A stretch of DNA of 13,049 nucleotides from Acidobacteriota bacterium (GCA_003224995.1 QIAI01000086.1:1-13049), one strand, 5' to 3'; shown: positions 1 to 7,431, numbered from the stretch's first letter. Program-made: numbers and translations. The notes: a model not told the origin generated them from the letters alone.

Positions 1-2514
1 CCCCGAGGTCATGGCCTGCTTTTCGGCTTCGCGCTTGTCTTCCTCCATTCGGTCGAGCAGGGCTGTGAGTTCCTTGATTTCGCGGCTGAGCAGCATCACC
101 CTCGCTTCGCCGTCGCGCAGAGCGCGTTCCAGTTCCTCCAGCGTGCGGAGGACCTCCCGCAGTTCACGCTTCATGGAAAGCGGGCCCTCGGCGCGCTGCT
201 TGCCACCGGTAACCGTCACGTTGTGGAAACACTCGCCAGATTGCGAGAGGAAAAACGCATCGGGATTTTCCAGGGCAAGCTCCCGCCCCAGACCCGCGCT
301 AGGGACGATGTAACCATCCCGAAGCTTGGGCAGGATGACCTCGAGCGACTTGCCAAATCCGTCGAGCACTCGAATCGTGTTTTTCAGGGGGAGGATGGGC
401 TGTCCGGGAGGCGCCGAATGGGCAGCCTCGTCGACCACAAAGGAGAATTTGGCTTGGGAATCTTCCGGGTGTACGAGAAACGTGGCGCGGCCGTCGACGT
501 CGCTGCGTAACAGACGCAGACCTTCATCGGCGGCGTCCCAGGACTTCACCACGATGTAGTTGAGTTCGTCGCGGAGGAAGTCTTCAACCACTCGCTCGTG
601 TTGCGGCTCAACTTCGAGGAAATCGGCGAGCACCCCTACGGGTGCGAGGCCGCCCTGCAGAGATCCGGATTGGAACAGGCGTCGCACGGACTCGGTGGAA
701 TAACCGTGCTCGGCGATCACGGCTTCGAGGGAGCCTTTCTTGCCAAGGGCGGAAGCAAATTCGGCCCGCAAGCCGTCCAGTTGTCGCTTGGCTTCGTTCT
801 CGTCGTGGCGCTTGCTCTCAAGCGATTGGCGGACCTGCACGATTTCTGCGGTGAGCCCACGCACCCGCTGCGAAACGGTTTCGAACTCGAGTGCGAGTTG
901 GCCGCGCTGTCCTCCAAAGGCTTCCACTTGCGAGGAGGCGGTCGAGATTTCATTTTGCAGGCGCTCGCTCTCCCGATCCACCGCCGCTAAGCGCTCTTCT
1001 GCTTGCGTAAATTGATTGCGGAGCTGCGAAGTGGTAGCGACGGCTTCCATGATGGAAGTGCGGCCCTGCTCGATTTCCCGCTCCAGCGCAGCCAGGTCAG
1101 CCGCAGCGGAGGATGCATCCTGTTGGCAGATCGCGAGATCGTGCTGTGCGGCCGCCAGATCGGCGGCAGCGGATTCCAGAATCTGCTGGTTGGAGGACAG
1201 TTCCTCTTCGAGAGCGCCCAAGCGATTTCGGGCCTGCGCCAACTCGGCGTCGGAGGAGGCGGAGCGCGCCACTAGTTCGGCGCAGCGTTCTTCATTCGTA
1301 CGCCGCCGGGCCTCGCTCCGGTCGATCTCCAGCGCCACCTGGTTCAGCCGCTCGCGATTCTGCCGCAGTTCTCCGTCGATGGCGTAACCACGCTGGGTGC
1401 GCTCGTTGTTCTCCGATTCAAGCTGCTGCACGGCTTCGCTGCGCTGCTGCATCTCCTCCGCAAGTGCGTTCAGCTGGCCATCGATTTCGGCGCTTTCCTG
1501 ATCCAGTTGGGTGAACTTGCTGGCCAGCACCACTCGCAGCTTGGCGCGCATTTCGTCGCGTAGCTTGGCGTAGCGTTCGGCCTTTGCGGCCTGCCGCTTG
1601 AGCGAGTTCATCTGGCGCGTGACTTCCTCGAAAATGTCATTCACCCGGTTCAGGTTGAGCTTGGCGTCTTCCAGCCGCGCTTCGGCCAGACGCTTCTTGG
1701 TTTTGAACCTGGTGACGCCGGCAGCTTCTTCGATGATGGCGCGCCGATCTGTGGGCCGGCTGGATAGAATTTGACCAATGCGGCCCTGCTCGATGAGCGC
1801 ATAGGACTCCGGCCCCAGGCCCGTGCCCATGAACAGTTCCTGAATATCGCGCAGGCGGCAGAGCTTGCCGTTCAGCAGGTACTCGCTGTCGCCGGAGCGG
1901 AACAGCCGGCGAGTGACGTTGATTTCGCCACTATGAAATCGCTGCTGGTTGAATTTACGGCGCCGGATCTTCAGAAGAACAGCCGGAGGCCCAGACACCG
2001 CCGCCGCTACGCTCGGCTCGGACTCTTCGCTCGAGTCAACGAGCGTCGCTGCACTGGCGGATTCACCCGTAGCCTCGGTGCTCGCCCCGACCTCCTCCAC
2101 TTTGCCAGGCTGCGCCTCTTCGATGGCCGCTGCCGTCTCATCCGCCGTGTGCGCCCGCAGTTCGGCTTCGTCCCAGTCTTCCTCGGGGAGTTCGTCGTGA
2201 ACTTCTACTTCGGTGAGCGCGTTCTTGTCAGGGCCGTCGTATTCCTGGGGATCGATCAGGGTGAGCGATACCTCCGCCATGCCGGTGGGCTGGCGATCGC
2301 GCGTCCCGGAGAAAATGACGTCCTCCATTCGCGAGCCGCGCAAGGTCTTGGCCGACTGCTCGCCCAACACCCATGAGATGGCGTCGGCAATATTCGATTT
2401 GCCGCAACCGTTGGGGCCGATGATGGCGGCCACGCCCTCGCCGGGAAACTTCAGCTCGGTACGGTCACAAAAGGACTTGAAGCCGAGAATCTGGAGCTTT
2501 TTCAGTTTGAGCAA
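1..2514 (-). CDS. smc: Chromosome segregation protein SMC, N-terminal two thirds (runs off the left edge)
   Basis: SMC is the coiled-coil ATPase of the condensin-like SMC-ScpAB complex that compacts and separates chromosomes. Visible here are 838 codons. The N-terminal head has a Walker A GPNGCGKS (residues 33-40), an LGEQSAKTLRG segment, TRRLFRSG (201-208), a Q-loop IEQGRIGQIL (241-250) and EEAAG (262-266). A long heptad-type coiled coil rich in Glu, Gln and Ala covers about 270-600, the hinge about 600-775, and the returning coil begins after that. The signature motif and Walker B of the C-terminal head lie outside the window. The start is a TTG at 2512-2514, because the product then begins like other SMCs (LKLKKLQILGFKSF), an AAGGAG lies 6 nt upstream (2521-2526), and an in-frame TGA closes the frame further up. 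The oddity is an acidic, Ala/Ser/Glu-rich insertion of about 100 residues (91-195) in the head. The family call is very secure. Confidence 0.96.
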   Translation of the reverse strand, partial: MLKLKKLQILGFKSFCDRTELKFPGEGVAAIIGPNGCGKSNIADAISWVLGEQSAKTLRGSRMEDVIFSGTRDRQPTGMAEVSLTLIDPQEYDGPDKNALTEVEVHDELPEEDWDEAELRAHTADETAAAIEEAQPGKVEEVGASTEATGESASAATLVDSSEESEPSVAAAVSGPPAVLLKIRRRKFNQQRFHSGEINVTRRLFRSGDSEYLLNGKLCRLRDIQELFMGTGLGPESYALIEQGRIGQILSSRPTDRRAIIEEAAGVTRFKTKKRLAEARLEDAKLNLNRVNDIFEEVTRQMNSLKRQAAKAERYAKLRDEMRAKLRVVLASKFTQLDQESAEIDGQLNALAEEMQQRSEAVQQLESENNERTQRGYAIDGELRQNRERLNQVALEIDRSEARRRTNEERCAELVARSASSDAELAQARNRLGALEEELSSNQQILESAAADLAAAQHDLAICQQDASSAAADLAALEREIEQGRTSIMEAVATTSQLRNQFTQAEERLAAVDRESERLQNEISTASSQVEAFGGQRGQLALEFETVSQRVRGLTAEIVQVRQSLESKRHDENEAKRQLDGLRAEFASALGKKGSLEAVIAEHGYSTESVRRLFQSGSLQGGLAPVGVLADFLEVEPQHERVVEDFLRDELNYIVVKSWDAADEGLRLLRSDVDGRATFLVHPEDSQAKFSFVVDEAAHSAPPGQPILPLKNTIRVLDGFGKSLEVILPKLRDGYIVPSAGLGRELALENPDAFFLSQSGECFHNVTVTGGKQRAEGPLSMKRELREVLRTLEELERALRDGEARVMLLSREIKELTALLDRMEEDKREAEKQAMTSG

Positions 2515-2956
2515 CTTCGACTCCTTCGACGCTCCATCATGCGGACATCACGCGATGACGGACCGATCTATCGGGCGCTGGCCGGCTGCGCTGGCTGGGG
2601 CGCGGTCGCACGATCGGGCTGGTTGGACGCGCCGGATACCCTGTTTACTCCTGTGATGCGGGCCTGCGGCCGTCCAGACATAAACCTCCCCGATACGGAC
2701 AGGGAAGGCATGGATTGCAGCTACTGTAACGGCGATCTACGCCACGGGTCAAGAGAGAAAACCCCATATGTTGTGGGTATCTTGGTCTGACCACGTTGCC
2801 TAGGGCACACAATGCAGCAACCGCCTGCAAAATGACTGAGGAAAGGATGAGGAGGGAAGAATCGCGAGAGCAATTTAAGCCTAGCGCAGGACCAAATACC
2901 GGGCAATGGAAATCAGCTTGGGCAGGCGGTCATCTTCATCGGAACTGGCCGCAGTC
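2515..2956. other. 442-bp intergenic region upstream of smc
   Basis: No convincing gene is seen here. The short reading frames on both strands have no recognisable family, poor start contexts and irregular composition. I looked for tRNA, SRP RNA, 6S RNA and tmRNA landmarks and found none. The stretch contains the smc ribosome binding site (2521-2526) and a possible smc promoter (2723-2752). It may therefore be mostly a long leader, or it may hold an RNA that I cannot recognise by eye. Confidence 0.5.
2723..2752 (-). promoter_or_regulatory. Possible sigma70-type promoter for smc
   Basis: On the minus strand TTGACC (2747-2752) and TACAGT (2723-2728) are separated by 18 bp. Transcription would begin about 200 nt before the smc start codon, leaving a long leader. 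The match is partial and rests on sequence alone. Confidence 0.3.
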
Positions 2957-3313
2957 TCATTCCACCTTCGGAATACTTTCCAAAGCGGTGAAGACGCGTA
3001 AGCCCAACTCCTGGCCGACGCGGACCATTTCGTCGGCACCTGCGGAAGGTCCACCTACCCGGAGCACAGCATCGCATTTCTGCAGAAGGCGGACCGCGAT
3101 GGGATGAAAGATCTCGGTGAAGATGTCATCACCGATCTTGCTCGATCCGCCGAGTTCCAACAAAGGAAGGGCCAGCCACTCGCCGAGAATGGGGATGTGA
3201 CCAGCACGAAAGATGGGGAGAGCGTAAGACTCCATCTCCTGCACATTTTTTTGCATCAAGACTGGATCGTCGTTGGTGCCGGAGCGGTAAGGTCCGGCAA
3301 TCAGAATCAGCAT
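2957..3313 (-). CDS. Small DUF4406-like protein (nucleoside 2-deoxyribosyltransferase-like fold)
   Basis: The 118-residue product opens with a hydrophobic strand followed by GPYRSG, then NVQEME, a RAGHIPILGEW segment, and near the end a CDAVLRVGGPSAGADEM block. This pattern resembles DUF4406 and the nucleoside 2-deoxyribosyltransferase-like superfamily, where an N-terminal glycine-rich loop and a late Gly/Asp block line the nucleotide pocket. No activity can be assigned from this. I chose the ATG at 3311-3313, which places the first strand at the N-terminus. An in-frame ATG at 3352 would add 13 residues, with an AGGA only one or two bases away. Neither start has a good ribosome binding site. 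The gene is codirectional with the MBL gene upstream (168-bp gap) and with smc downstream (442-bp gap). Family assignment is from memory and moderate. Confidence 0.65.
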   Translation of the reverse strand: MLILIAGPYRSGTNDDPVLMQKNVQEMESYALPIFRAGHIPILGEWLALPLLELGGSSKIGDDIFTEIFHPIAVRLLQKCDAVLRVGGPSAGADEMVRVGQELGLRVFTALESIPKVE

Positions 3314-3481
3314 GGGCTTCAATAGCTTTCCCTTCACAGAGTGCCTCGCCATTTCCTGGAATCAGCCGCAGAATTGTCTGCAGATCGCGTCCTTCGGTGA
3401 GATGCTCCCAAATATCCTGGAAGCGAAAAATGCCTGACGTCCTGCATCCTGCGAAAGATTCTCCTTCCTGCTTCAATACAT

Positions 3482-4423
3482 TCAGGGTTTGGGTTGCGGG
3501 GCGCGCATGCGAAAAGAGAATTCGTCGACTTGATACACCACTTGTCCGGGATCTGCAGGACGAGGTTTGACCTTGCCGGTACGTACGGCTTCGAAGGCGG
3601 CTTCCAATCGAGGCAGCACGGAGGGCGAGGCCACCGGGATGTTGTGAGCCCCGAGAACCAGTTTTAGTTCTGGCGCCAGCGCCGCCAAGCGATGAATAGA
3701 AGCTGCGTAGGCGTCCAGATCTGTTTCCGGCCGGTACAGCCAAATCGGCGCGGGGTAATACGTATCGCCCGTGAAGAGCAGGCCATTGGCACGATCCAAA
3801 AGGGAAATCGCATCCGGGGTGTGACCGGGCGTGGCAAGAACTTCGAGTTGGCGGCCGCCCAGGTCTATGCGATCCCCATCGTGCGTGTTGGACGTAATCT
3901 TCCAAGGTCGAGTCGCATAGCTTTTCGGATCGAATCCCGTCGGCAGGTTGCCGCAGATCTCATCGGCACCCATCTCAGCCTGTGCGTCTTCCCTGGAACC
4001 GCGAGCGTTCTGACGGGTGAAGTCAGTGTCCATCCCGTAAATTCTTTCGAACTGCCAGTTGCTGCCGACGTGATCGTTATGGGTGTGCGAGTTGAGCACG
4101 AGGATGGGCAAGTGCGTTAACTCTGTCACAACTTTTTTCAGATCACTGATGCCCATTCCGGTATCGAAAAGCAAAGCCTGCTTTTTGCCAAGGATGAGAT
4201 AGCTGATCGTCTCTTCGAACTGATGTGGCTCGTAGACAGCGAACACGCCGCGGGCAACTTCATAAACCTCAAACCAGGCATCGCTCACGGGAACTCGCTG
4301 CAGCGTCCTGTATTCTGGCCGCGGCAAGGCTCGGCACCACTCCGGAACTTGAGTTTGCGAGAACAATCTCGCGCACGCGAGCGCAAGCATGAGCACCAAG
4401 CAGATTCTGGAAAGCTTCGTCAC
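3482..4423 (-). CDS. Secreted MBL-fold metallo-hydrolase
   Basis: A 313-residue protein of the metallo-beta-lactamase superfamily. The N-terminus (about residues 1-22) is a signal peptide with a hydrophobic core LVLMLALACARL, so it probably works in the periplasm or outside. Metal ligands are recognisable: HTHNDH (His113, His115, Asp117, His118), ATPGHTPD (His201), FTGD (Asp220) and GAHN (His260). This is a complete two-zinc set. Substrate cannot be told from these motifs; relatives include lactamases, glyoxalase II-like enzymes, phosphodiesterases and lactonases. The start is a GTG at 4421-4423, needed to keep the signal peptide; no ribosome binding site precedes it. A TATAAT lies at 4434-4439. 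The gene starts 31 bp after the PAP2 gene on the same strand, so co-transcription is likely. Confidence 0.9.
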   Translation of the reverse strand: MTKLSRICLVLMLALACARLFSQTQVPEWCRALPRPEYRTLQRVPVSDAWFEVYEVARGVFAVYEPHQFEETISYLILGKKQALLFDTGMGISDLKKVVTELTHLPILVLNSHTHNDHVGSNWQFERIYGMDTDFTRQNARGSREDAQAEMGADEICGNLPTGFDPKSYATRPWKITSNTHDGDRIDLGGRQLEVLATPGHTPDAISLLDRANGLLFTGDTYYPAPIWLYRPETDLDAYAASIHRLAALAPELKLVLGAHNIPVASPSVLPRLEAAFEAVRTGKVKPRPADPGQVVYQVDEFSFRMRAPQPKP

Positions 4424-4433
4424 GAGGAAGCGA

Positions 4434-4439
4434 ATTATA
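4434..4439 (-). promoter_or_regulatory. Possible -10 element (TATAAT) before the MBL hydrolase gene
   Basis: A perfect TATAAT on the minus strand ends 10 nt before the GTG start. If used, the transcript would begin only about 4 nt before the start codon. No good -35 box is seen. It lies in the 31-bp gap between two genes that may otherwise form an operon, so chance occurrence is possible. Confidence 0.3.
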
Positions 4440-4454
4440 GCTCCAAAGGTCGCG

Positions 4455-5315
4455 CTAGCGAGTGTTGTGGCAGGCCTCGCTTAAGTTGGGATCGCAGCGC
4501 ATGTGGAAGATATGGGTTCCAATCAGATAGCCCAGCACGCTGCCTACCCAGATGTCGGAGGTGAAGTGGTTGCGTCCAGTGAGGCGGGTGACGGAAACCG
4601 TGGAGGCAGCGCCGTAGGCCAGGATCCTCACCCACGTTTTGGGATACTCGTGCGCTATAACTGTGGCCATGGTCCAGGTGAACATGGGATGTCCGGCAGG
4701 GAAGGAAGTGTTGAAGTTGCCGTGACGCAAGAAGCGCCCATTGCCGGTGCCTTCGTCGGGACGTTCACGACCCGCGATGAACTGCATGGGCGTATAGATC
4801 AGAAAAGTATTGGCCAGCGACTCCAATTCAAGTTCGCCAGTCTCGTCAGCATGGCGGTTTCCGGTTTTGAGGCCATACGCCCAAATGCCGCCCGCCGCGG
4901 CGCTGGTACCCAGCAATGCGCCAAGGGCGATGCTATGACTGATATCGACGTGATCCTTAGAAGTGTCACGCGAGACCTGGCGATCTACCGCCAGTAGGCC
5001 GGTGATATTTTTTGGCTTGAAGGGTGCGGCATACAGGCTTTTCTGGTCCTCGAGTCCGCGTTTTAAATTTCGAACGATGAAGCCATTGCGGTGTTCATTG
5101 GCGTTCTGTCCTCCAGCCGACTGCGGTTCATCGAACGGCAAGCCGGGGAGAATTTCGATCGAGGTGGGCGCATCCGGGAGCGTCTCGTAAGTGACTGCAC
5201 GGCCCAGGCCCGAACTGAGAGGGATTGCCCGTGTCTGACCTTCAGCCAGCAAGCTGAATAAAATCAAAACTAGGGAGATTAAGGCGCTCCCCCGCGCTCG
5301 CGACCCGATACTCAT
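4455..5315 (-). CDS. Secreted or membrane-anchored PAP2-superfamily phosphatase
   Basis: A 286-residue protein with an N-terminal hydrophobic segment (LISLVLILFSLL) acting as signal peptide or anchor. The second half carries the PAP2 / acid phosphatase signature: GRERP (motif 1), SFPAGH (motif 2) and TRLTGRNHFTSD (motif 3), with the nucleophile-type His and supporting Arg and Asp spaced as in the family. Relatives remove phosphate from phosphatidic acid, undecaprenyl pyrophosphate or lipid A. Hydrophobic helices around motifs 2 and 3 fit membrane association. The motif-1 Lys of K-x6-RP is a Gln here (MQFIAGRERP), and the Ser of PSGH is Ala. Either ATG 5315 or TTG 5318 could start it; a GGGAGG (5326-5331) lies 10 or 7 nt upstream. 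The MBL hydrolase follows after 31 bp. Confidence 0.9.
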   Translation of the reverse strand: MSIGSRARGSALISLVLILFSLLAEGQTRAIPLSSGLGRAVTYETLPDAPTSIEILPGLPFDEPQSAGGQNANEHRNGFIVRNLKRGLEDQKSLYAAPFKPKNITGLLAVDRQVSRDTSKDHVDISHSIALGALLGTSAAAGGIWAYGLKTGNRHADETGELELESLANTFLIYTPMQFIAGRERPDEGTGNGRFLRHGNFNTSFPAGHPMFTWTMATVIAHEYPKTWVRILAYGAASTVSVTRLTGRNHFTSDIWVGSVLGYLIGTHIFHMRCDPNLSEACHNTR

Positions 5316-5334
5316 CAAACGTCATCCTCCCTGG

Positions 5335-5360
5335 AGCCACCGGTTTCGTGGCTACGGTGG
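5335..5360 (-). promoter_or_regulatory. Stem-loop(s) in the 5' leader of the PAP2 gene
   Basis: Two overlapping inverted repeats lie just before the PAP2 ribosome binding site (5326-5331). AGCCAC (5335-5340) pairs with GTGGCT (5348-5353), and CCACCG (5337-5342) pairs with CGGTGG (5355-5360). They share bases, so only one can form at a time. The nearer stem ends 3 nt from the GGGAGG. A role in translation control is inference. Confidence 0.35.
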
Positions 5361-5481
5361 GATGCGATTTGTACTTACGTAGACTGAAATTTTGTATGGC
5401 GGAACGGAGTGTAAAAGCTTTGACGTGTTCCGCAGGGCGGCATACCGGACAATGCCTGCCAGCGAGGAAGCGCTGACGGAA

Positions 5482-5802
5482 TCAGGATTCCGAATGAGGC
5501 GCGGCAATGCGAAACGGCACGATACAGCCGACAGCCACAGCGAACCCGCCCGATACCGTGGGCTCTACGCGGAGAATCTTTCCACGCGCTTTGAGCGACG
5601 CTCCCATGGCAATGGAGGGCGTGAAGTGTACGGTCAGCTCAACCGGAGAACCTTGCAGAATCATCAGGTCCGTGGAGAACAGAATCCCACCCCTGCTGAT
5701 GTTTTCAGAACGAGCTGAAATCTGGGTGTCGCCCGATGTGATGGTCACGGGCAGATGTAATGGATAGCGCACGCTCTTGCGAAATTCGGAGGGGGAGGAC
5801 AT
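5482..5802 (-). CDS. PilZ-domain protein (predicted c-di-GMP binder)
   Basis: A 106-residue protein made almost entirely of a PilZ domain, the receptor module for cyclic di-GMP. The two binding motifs are present: RKSVR (Arg8 and Arg12, the RxxxR motif) and NISRGG (Asn34, Ser36, Gly39, the D/N-x-S-x-x-G motif). Alternating beta-strand pattern follows to the C-terminus. As a stand-alone domain it probably relays c-di-GMP to a partner by protein contact, for example in motility, adhesion or polysaccharide production. The partner is not visible here. The start ATG (5800-5802) is the only ATG near the domain; a TTG at 5853 would add 17 residues that look unstructured. Neither has a strong ribosome binding site. 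It lies 166 bp downstream of the DUF2306-like gene on the same strand. Confidence 0.88.
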   Translation of the reverse strand: MSSPSEFRKSVRYPLHLPVTITSGDTQISARSENISRGGILFSTDLMILQGSPVELTVHFTPSIAMGASLKARGKILRVEPTVSGGFAVAVGCIVPFRIAAPHSES

Positions 5803-5968
5803 AAGATTCTTCGAAGAACGTACACCTGAGGTTTGAGGCGGGACAGATGACAAAGGTACACCCCGGACCGCAGGAAAGGGACAGTCGCTTCGTCTGCTAA
5901 TCGTCCAGGTTCACAAACGGTAATCTCGCGTTAAGCCCAGGAAGGGTTTCCACGATACGAGCTTACGG

Positions 5969-6658
5969 CTAGCGCAACGCCAGCTTCGTCATTTGTAACG
6001 CACCCGCGCGAGAACGCAACCAGAGCTCGATTGCCACCGTGTTGATGGAAAAACCGATCCAGAATGCGATGCCGAAGAACTGGCTCGGGGTGAGCTTGGT
6101 GAGAGCACTAGTGGCGAAAAAGATGCCCATTACCGGGCGGGTAGTTGCAATACCGAAGAGGATTCCGATGGCGCGCGTCAGCCAGCGCAGATAGTGAGCG
6201 CGGTCTCGGAGGCGCAATTGCCAAGCGCGCAATAGACAATACAAAAACAATGTATTGAAAAACAGAACGGCAGAACGTTCAATCCATCCCCCGACTGGGT
6301 GGCTGCTCATCAAGTAAGCGGTGATACCCACCATCAAGCCGAGCGGAAGCAACACTCGCTCGACCCATGGTTTGCTTACAAAGCTGCGCCAGTAGATGAA
6401 CGGGGTCAGCATTACAAAGATCAAGGAAGGAATAATGTGCGCCAGCGTGAGCGCAACGTGCGAGGAGAATACAGCATCGAGTGCCAACACTTGCGGAGGC
6501 CCGGATTGAGAGGGATGCGCCAAGGCCAGCAAGCGCCGCAAGACCGCGGCCGCCGCGATGAAGATGCAAACCCAGAAACTGATTCGGATCCAGCGCGGGT
6601 ACCCAGGCGGTTCGCTCAGGGTCGCAGGGGAGCGTTCGACTTCCACTACGCGGTTCAC
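5969..6658 (-). CDS. DUF2306-like integral membrane protein
   Basis: A 229-residue protein with a short cytoplasmic-like N-terminus and about six hydrophobic helices (near 25-44, 65-88, 102-118, 127-146, 160-182 and 192-213). Histidines sit in or at the ends of helices (His67, His74, His120), and a Trp-Arg pair follows the second. The layout resembles DUF2306, a family of small multi-pass proteins of unknown function. No reaction can be given. The start is a GTG (6656-6658) with a GAGG 8 nt upstream. A divergent TetR gene shares the 67-bp promoter region, so this gene is the most likely target of that regulator. The DUF2306 name is from pattern memory and moderate; membrane location is secure. 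Confidence 0.75.
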   Translation of the reverse strand: MNRVVEVERSPATLSEPPGYPRWIRISFWVCIFIAAAAVLRRLLALAHPSQSGPPQVLALDAVFSSHVALTLAHIIPSLIFVMLTPFIYWRSFVSKPWVERVLLPLGLMVGITAYLMSSHPVGGWIERSAVLFFNTLFLYCLLRAWQLRLRDRAHYLRWLTRAIGILFGIATTRPVMGIFFATSALTKLTPSQFFGIAFWIGFSINTVAIELWLRSRAGALQMTKLALR

Positions 6659-6676
6659 TGCCTCAACCTCGGGAGT

Positions 6677-6709
6677 AGCCTATCAATTTGCTATACAGCA
6701 TGTCAAATT
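6677..6709 (-). promoter_or_regulatory. Promoter of the DUF2306-like gene with overlapping inverted repeat (candidate TetR operator)
   Basis: On the minus strand a perfect TTGACA (-35, 6701-6706) is followed 18 bp later by TAGGCT (-10, 6677-6682). Overlapping them is an inverted repeat AATTTG (6685-6690) / CAAATT (6704-6709), with a second small one TGCT / AGCA inside. A repressor bound here would cover both -35 and spacer. The site lies between the membrane protein gene and the TetR gene, the classic arrangement for TetR control. Operator identity is inference. Confidence 0.5.
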
Positions 6710-6713
6710 AATG

Positions 6714-6719
6714 TATGAT
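6714..6719 (+). promoter_or_regulatory. -10 element of the TetR gene, placed for a leaderless transcript
   Basis: TATGAT matches the -10 consensus at five of six positions. It is followed by exactly 6 nt and then the GTG at 6726, so the expected transcription start is the first base of the start codon. No clear -35 box lies at 16-18 bp. Confidence 0.4.
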
Positions 6720-6725
6720 CGAAGT

Positions 6726-7370
6726 GTGAGCCCGCGCGACAGCTCCTCCTCCTGTACCAGACCCTATTCCTCAGCGCATCGCCAGGAGGCCTCGAATCGT
6801 AAGCGCGCTAAAATATTGCGAGTGTCGCGGTCGCAACTGGAGTCCAATGGATTTAGTGACTTCAGCCTGGAAGCGATCGCACGGCAAGGTGGGGTGACTC
6901 GCCAAACCGTCTACAACCTGTTCGGGAGCAGGGCAGGACTGCTGGAGGCGCTGTTCGATGAACTGTCCATCGAAGCGGGAATGCATCGCATGCGGAACGT
7001 CATGCAGCAGGCTGACGTGGCCACAGCCTTGGCATGTTTCGTCGATGTGTTCTGTGAATTCTGGGCCAAAGATCGCCTGCTAATCCGACGGATTCACGGA
7101 CTCGCTGCCATTGATCCTGAGTTTGGAGCGGCAGTGGAAGCAAGGAATTTACGGCGGCAACGGGCTGCGCTAAGAATTCTGCAGAGAGTCGACGCGGAGG
7201 GCAGCCAGCGGACGCCGGAGGAACAATCCCATAGGGCTGCGGCTCTGTACGCATTGACGTCTTTCGAATTCTTCGACGTCTTGGCCGACACGATGGCCAT
7301 AAACGAGGCCGCCCGTGTGGTGCGTACGCTGGTAGCGAATACAATTGTCGGTTCGTCCGCGACTTTATGA
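6726..7370 (+). CDS. TetR-family transcriptional regulator
   Basis: A 214-residue regulator. After a Ser-rich N-terminal tail comes a TetR helix-turn-helix at about residues 43-80: FSLEAIARQGGVTRQTVYNLF, then GSRAGLLEALFDEL. This is the family's most conserved part. The remaining 130 residues form the variable helical ligand-binding and dimer domain, whose ligand cannot be read from sequence. I chose GTG 6726 because TATGAT ends 6 nt before it. ATG 6711 in the same frame would add five residues but overlaps that -10 and has no ribosome binding site. The frame stays open further upstream, into DNA that codes for the opposite gene. It is divergent from the DUF2306-like gene, which it most likely represses, along with itself. 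Confidence 0.9.
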   Translation: MSPRDSSSSCTRPYSSAHRQEASNRKRAKILRVSRSQLESNGFSDFSLEAIARQGGVTRQTVYNLFGSRAGLLEALFDELSIEAGMHRMRNVMQQADVATALACFVDVFCEFWAKDRLLIRRIHGLAAIDPEFGAAVEARNLRRQRAALRILQRVDAEGSQRTPEEQSHRAAALYALTSFEFFDVLADTMAINEAARVVRTLVANTIVGSSATL

Positions 7371-7391
7371 GTCTTCCGCAGCGAGACGTCC

Positions 7392-7425
7392 ACAAACAGA
7401 AAGGCGTGGACCAGAGTCCACGCCT
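7392..7425 (-). terminator. Hairpin terminator between the convergent TetR and M20 genes
   Basis: A perfect 10-bp inverted repeat AGGCGTGGAC (7402-7411) / GTCCACGCCT (7416-7425) with a 4-nt loop. On the minus strand it is followed by a U-rich tail (TTCTGTTTGT), so it fits an intrinsic terminator for the M20 gene. On the plus strand no T-run follows, though the stem may still help end the TetR transcript. Confidence 0.75.
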
Positions 7426-7431
7426 GCGAAA

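Noticed and set aside
598..2376. Several long plus-strand frames (up to about 200 codons) at 598-990, 1113-1514 and 1771-2376
   Set aside because: They lie opposite the smc coding region, have no family match and reflect the high G+C third positions of smc.
3426..3447. Possible terminator after the MBL gene (ATGC/GCAT stem followed by TTTTT on the minus strand)
   Set aside because: The stem has only four outer pairs with mismatches inside and a self-complementary GACGTC core without a loop; not convincing.
3129..3905. A 258-codon minus-strand frame
   Set aside because: It overlaps both the MBL and the DUF4406-like genes in another frame and gives Arg/Ser-rich sequence without domains, typical of a shadow frame.
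5854..5968. Cyclic di-GMP riboswitch upstream of the PilZ gene
   Set aside because: The stretch has none of the conserved GEMM core that I could recognise, only scattered similarity.
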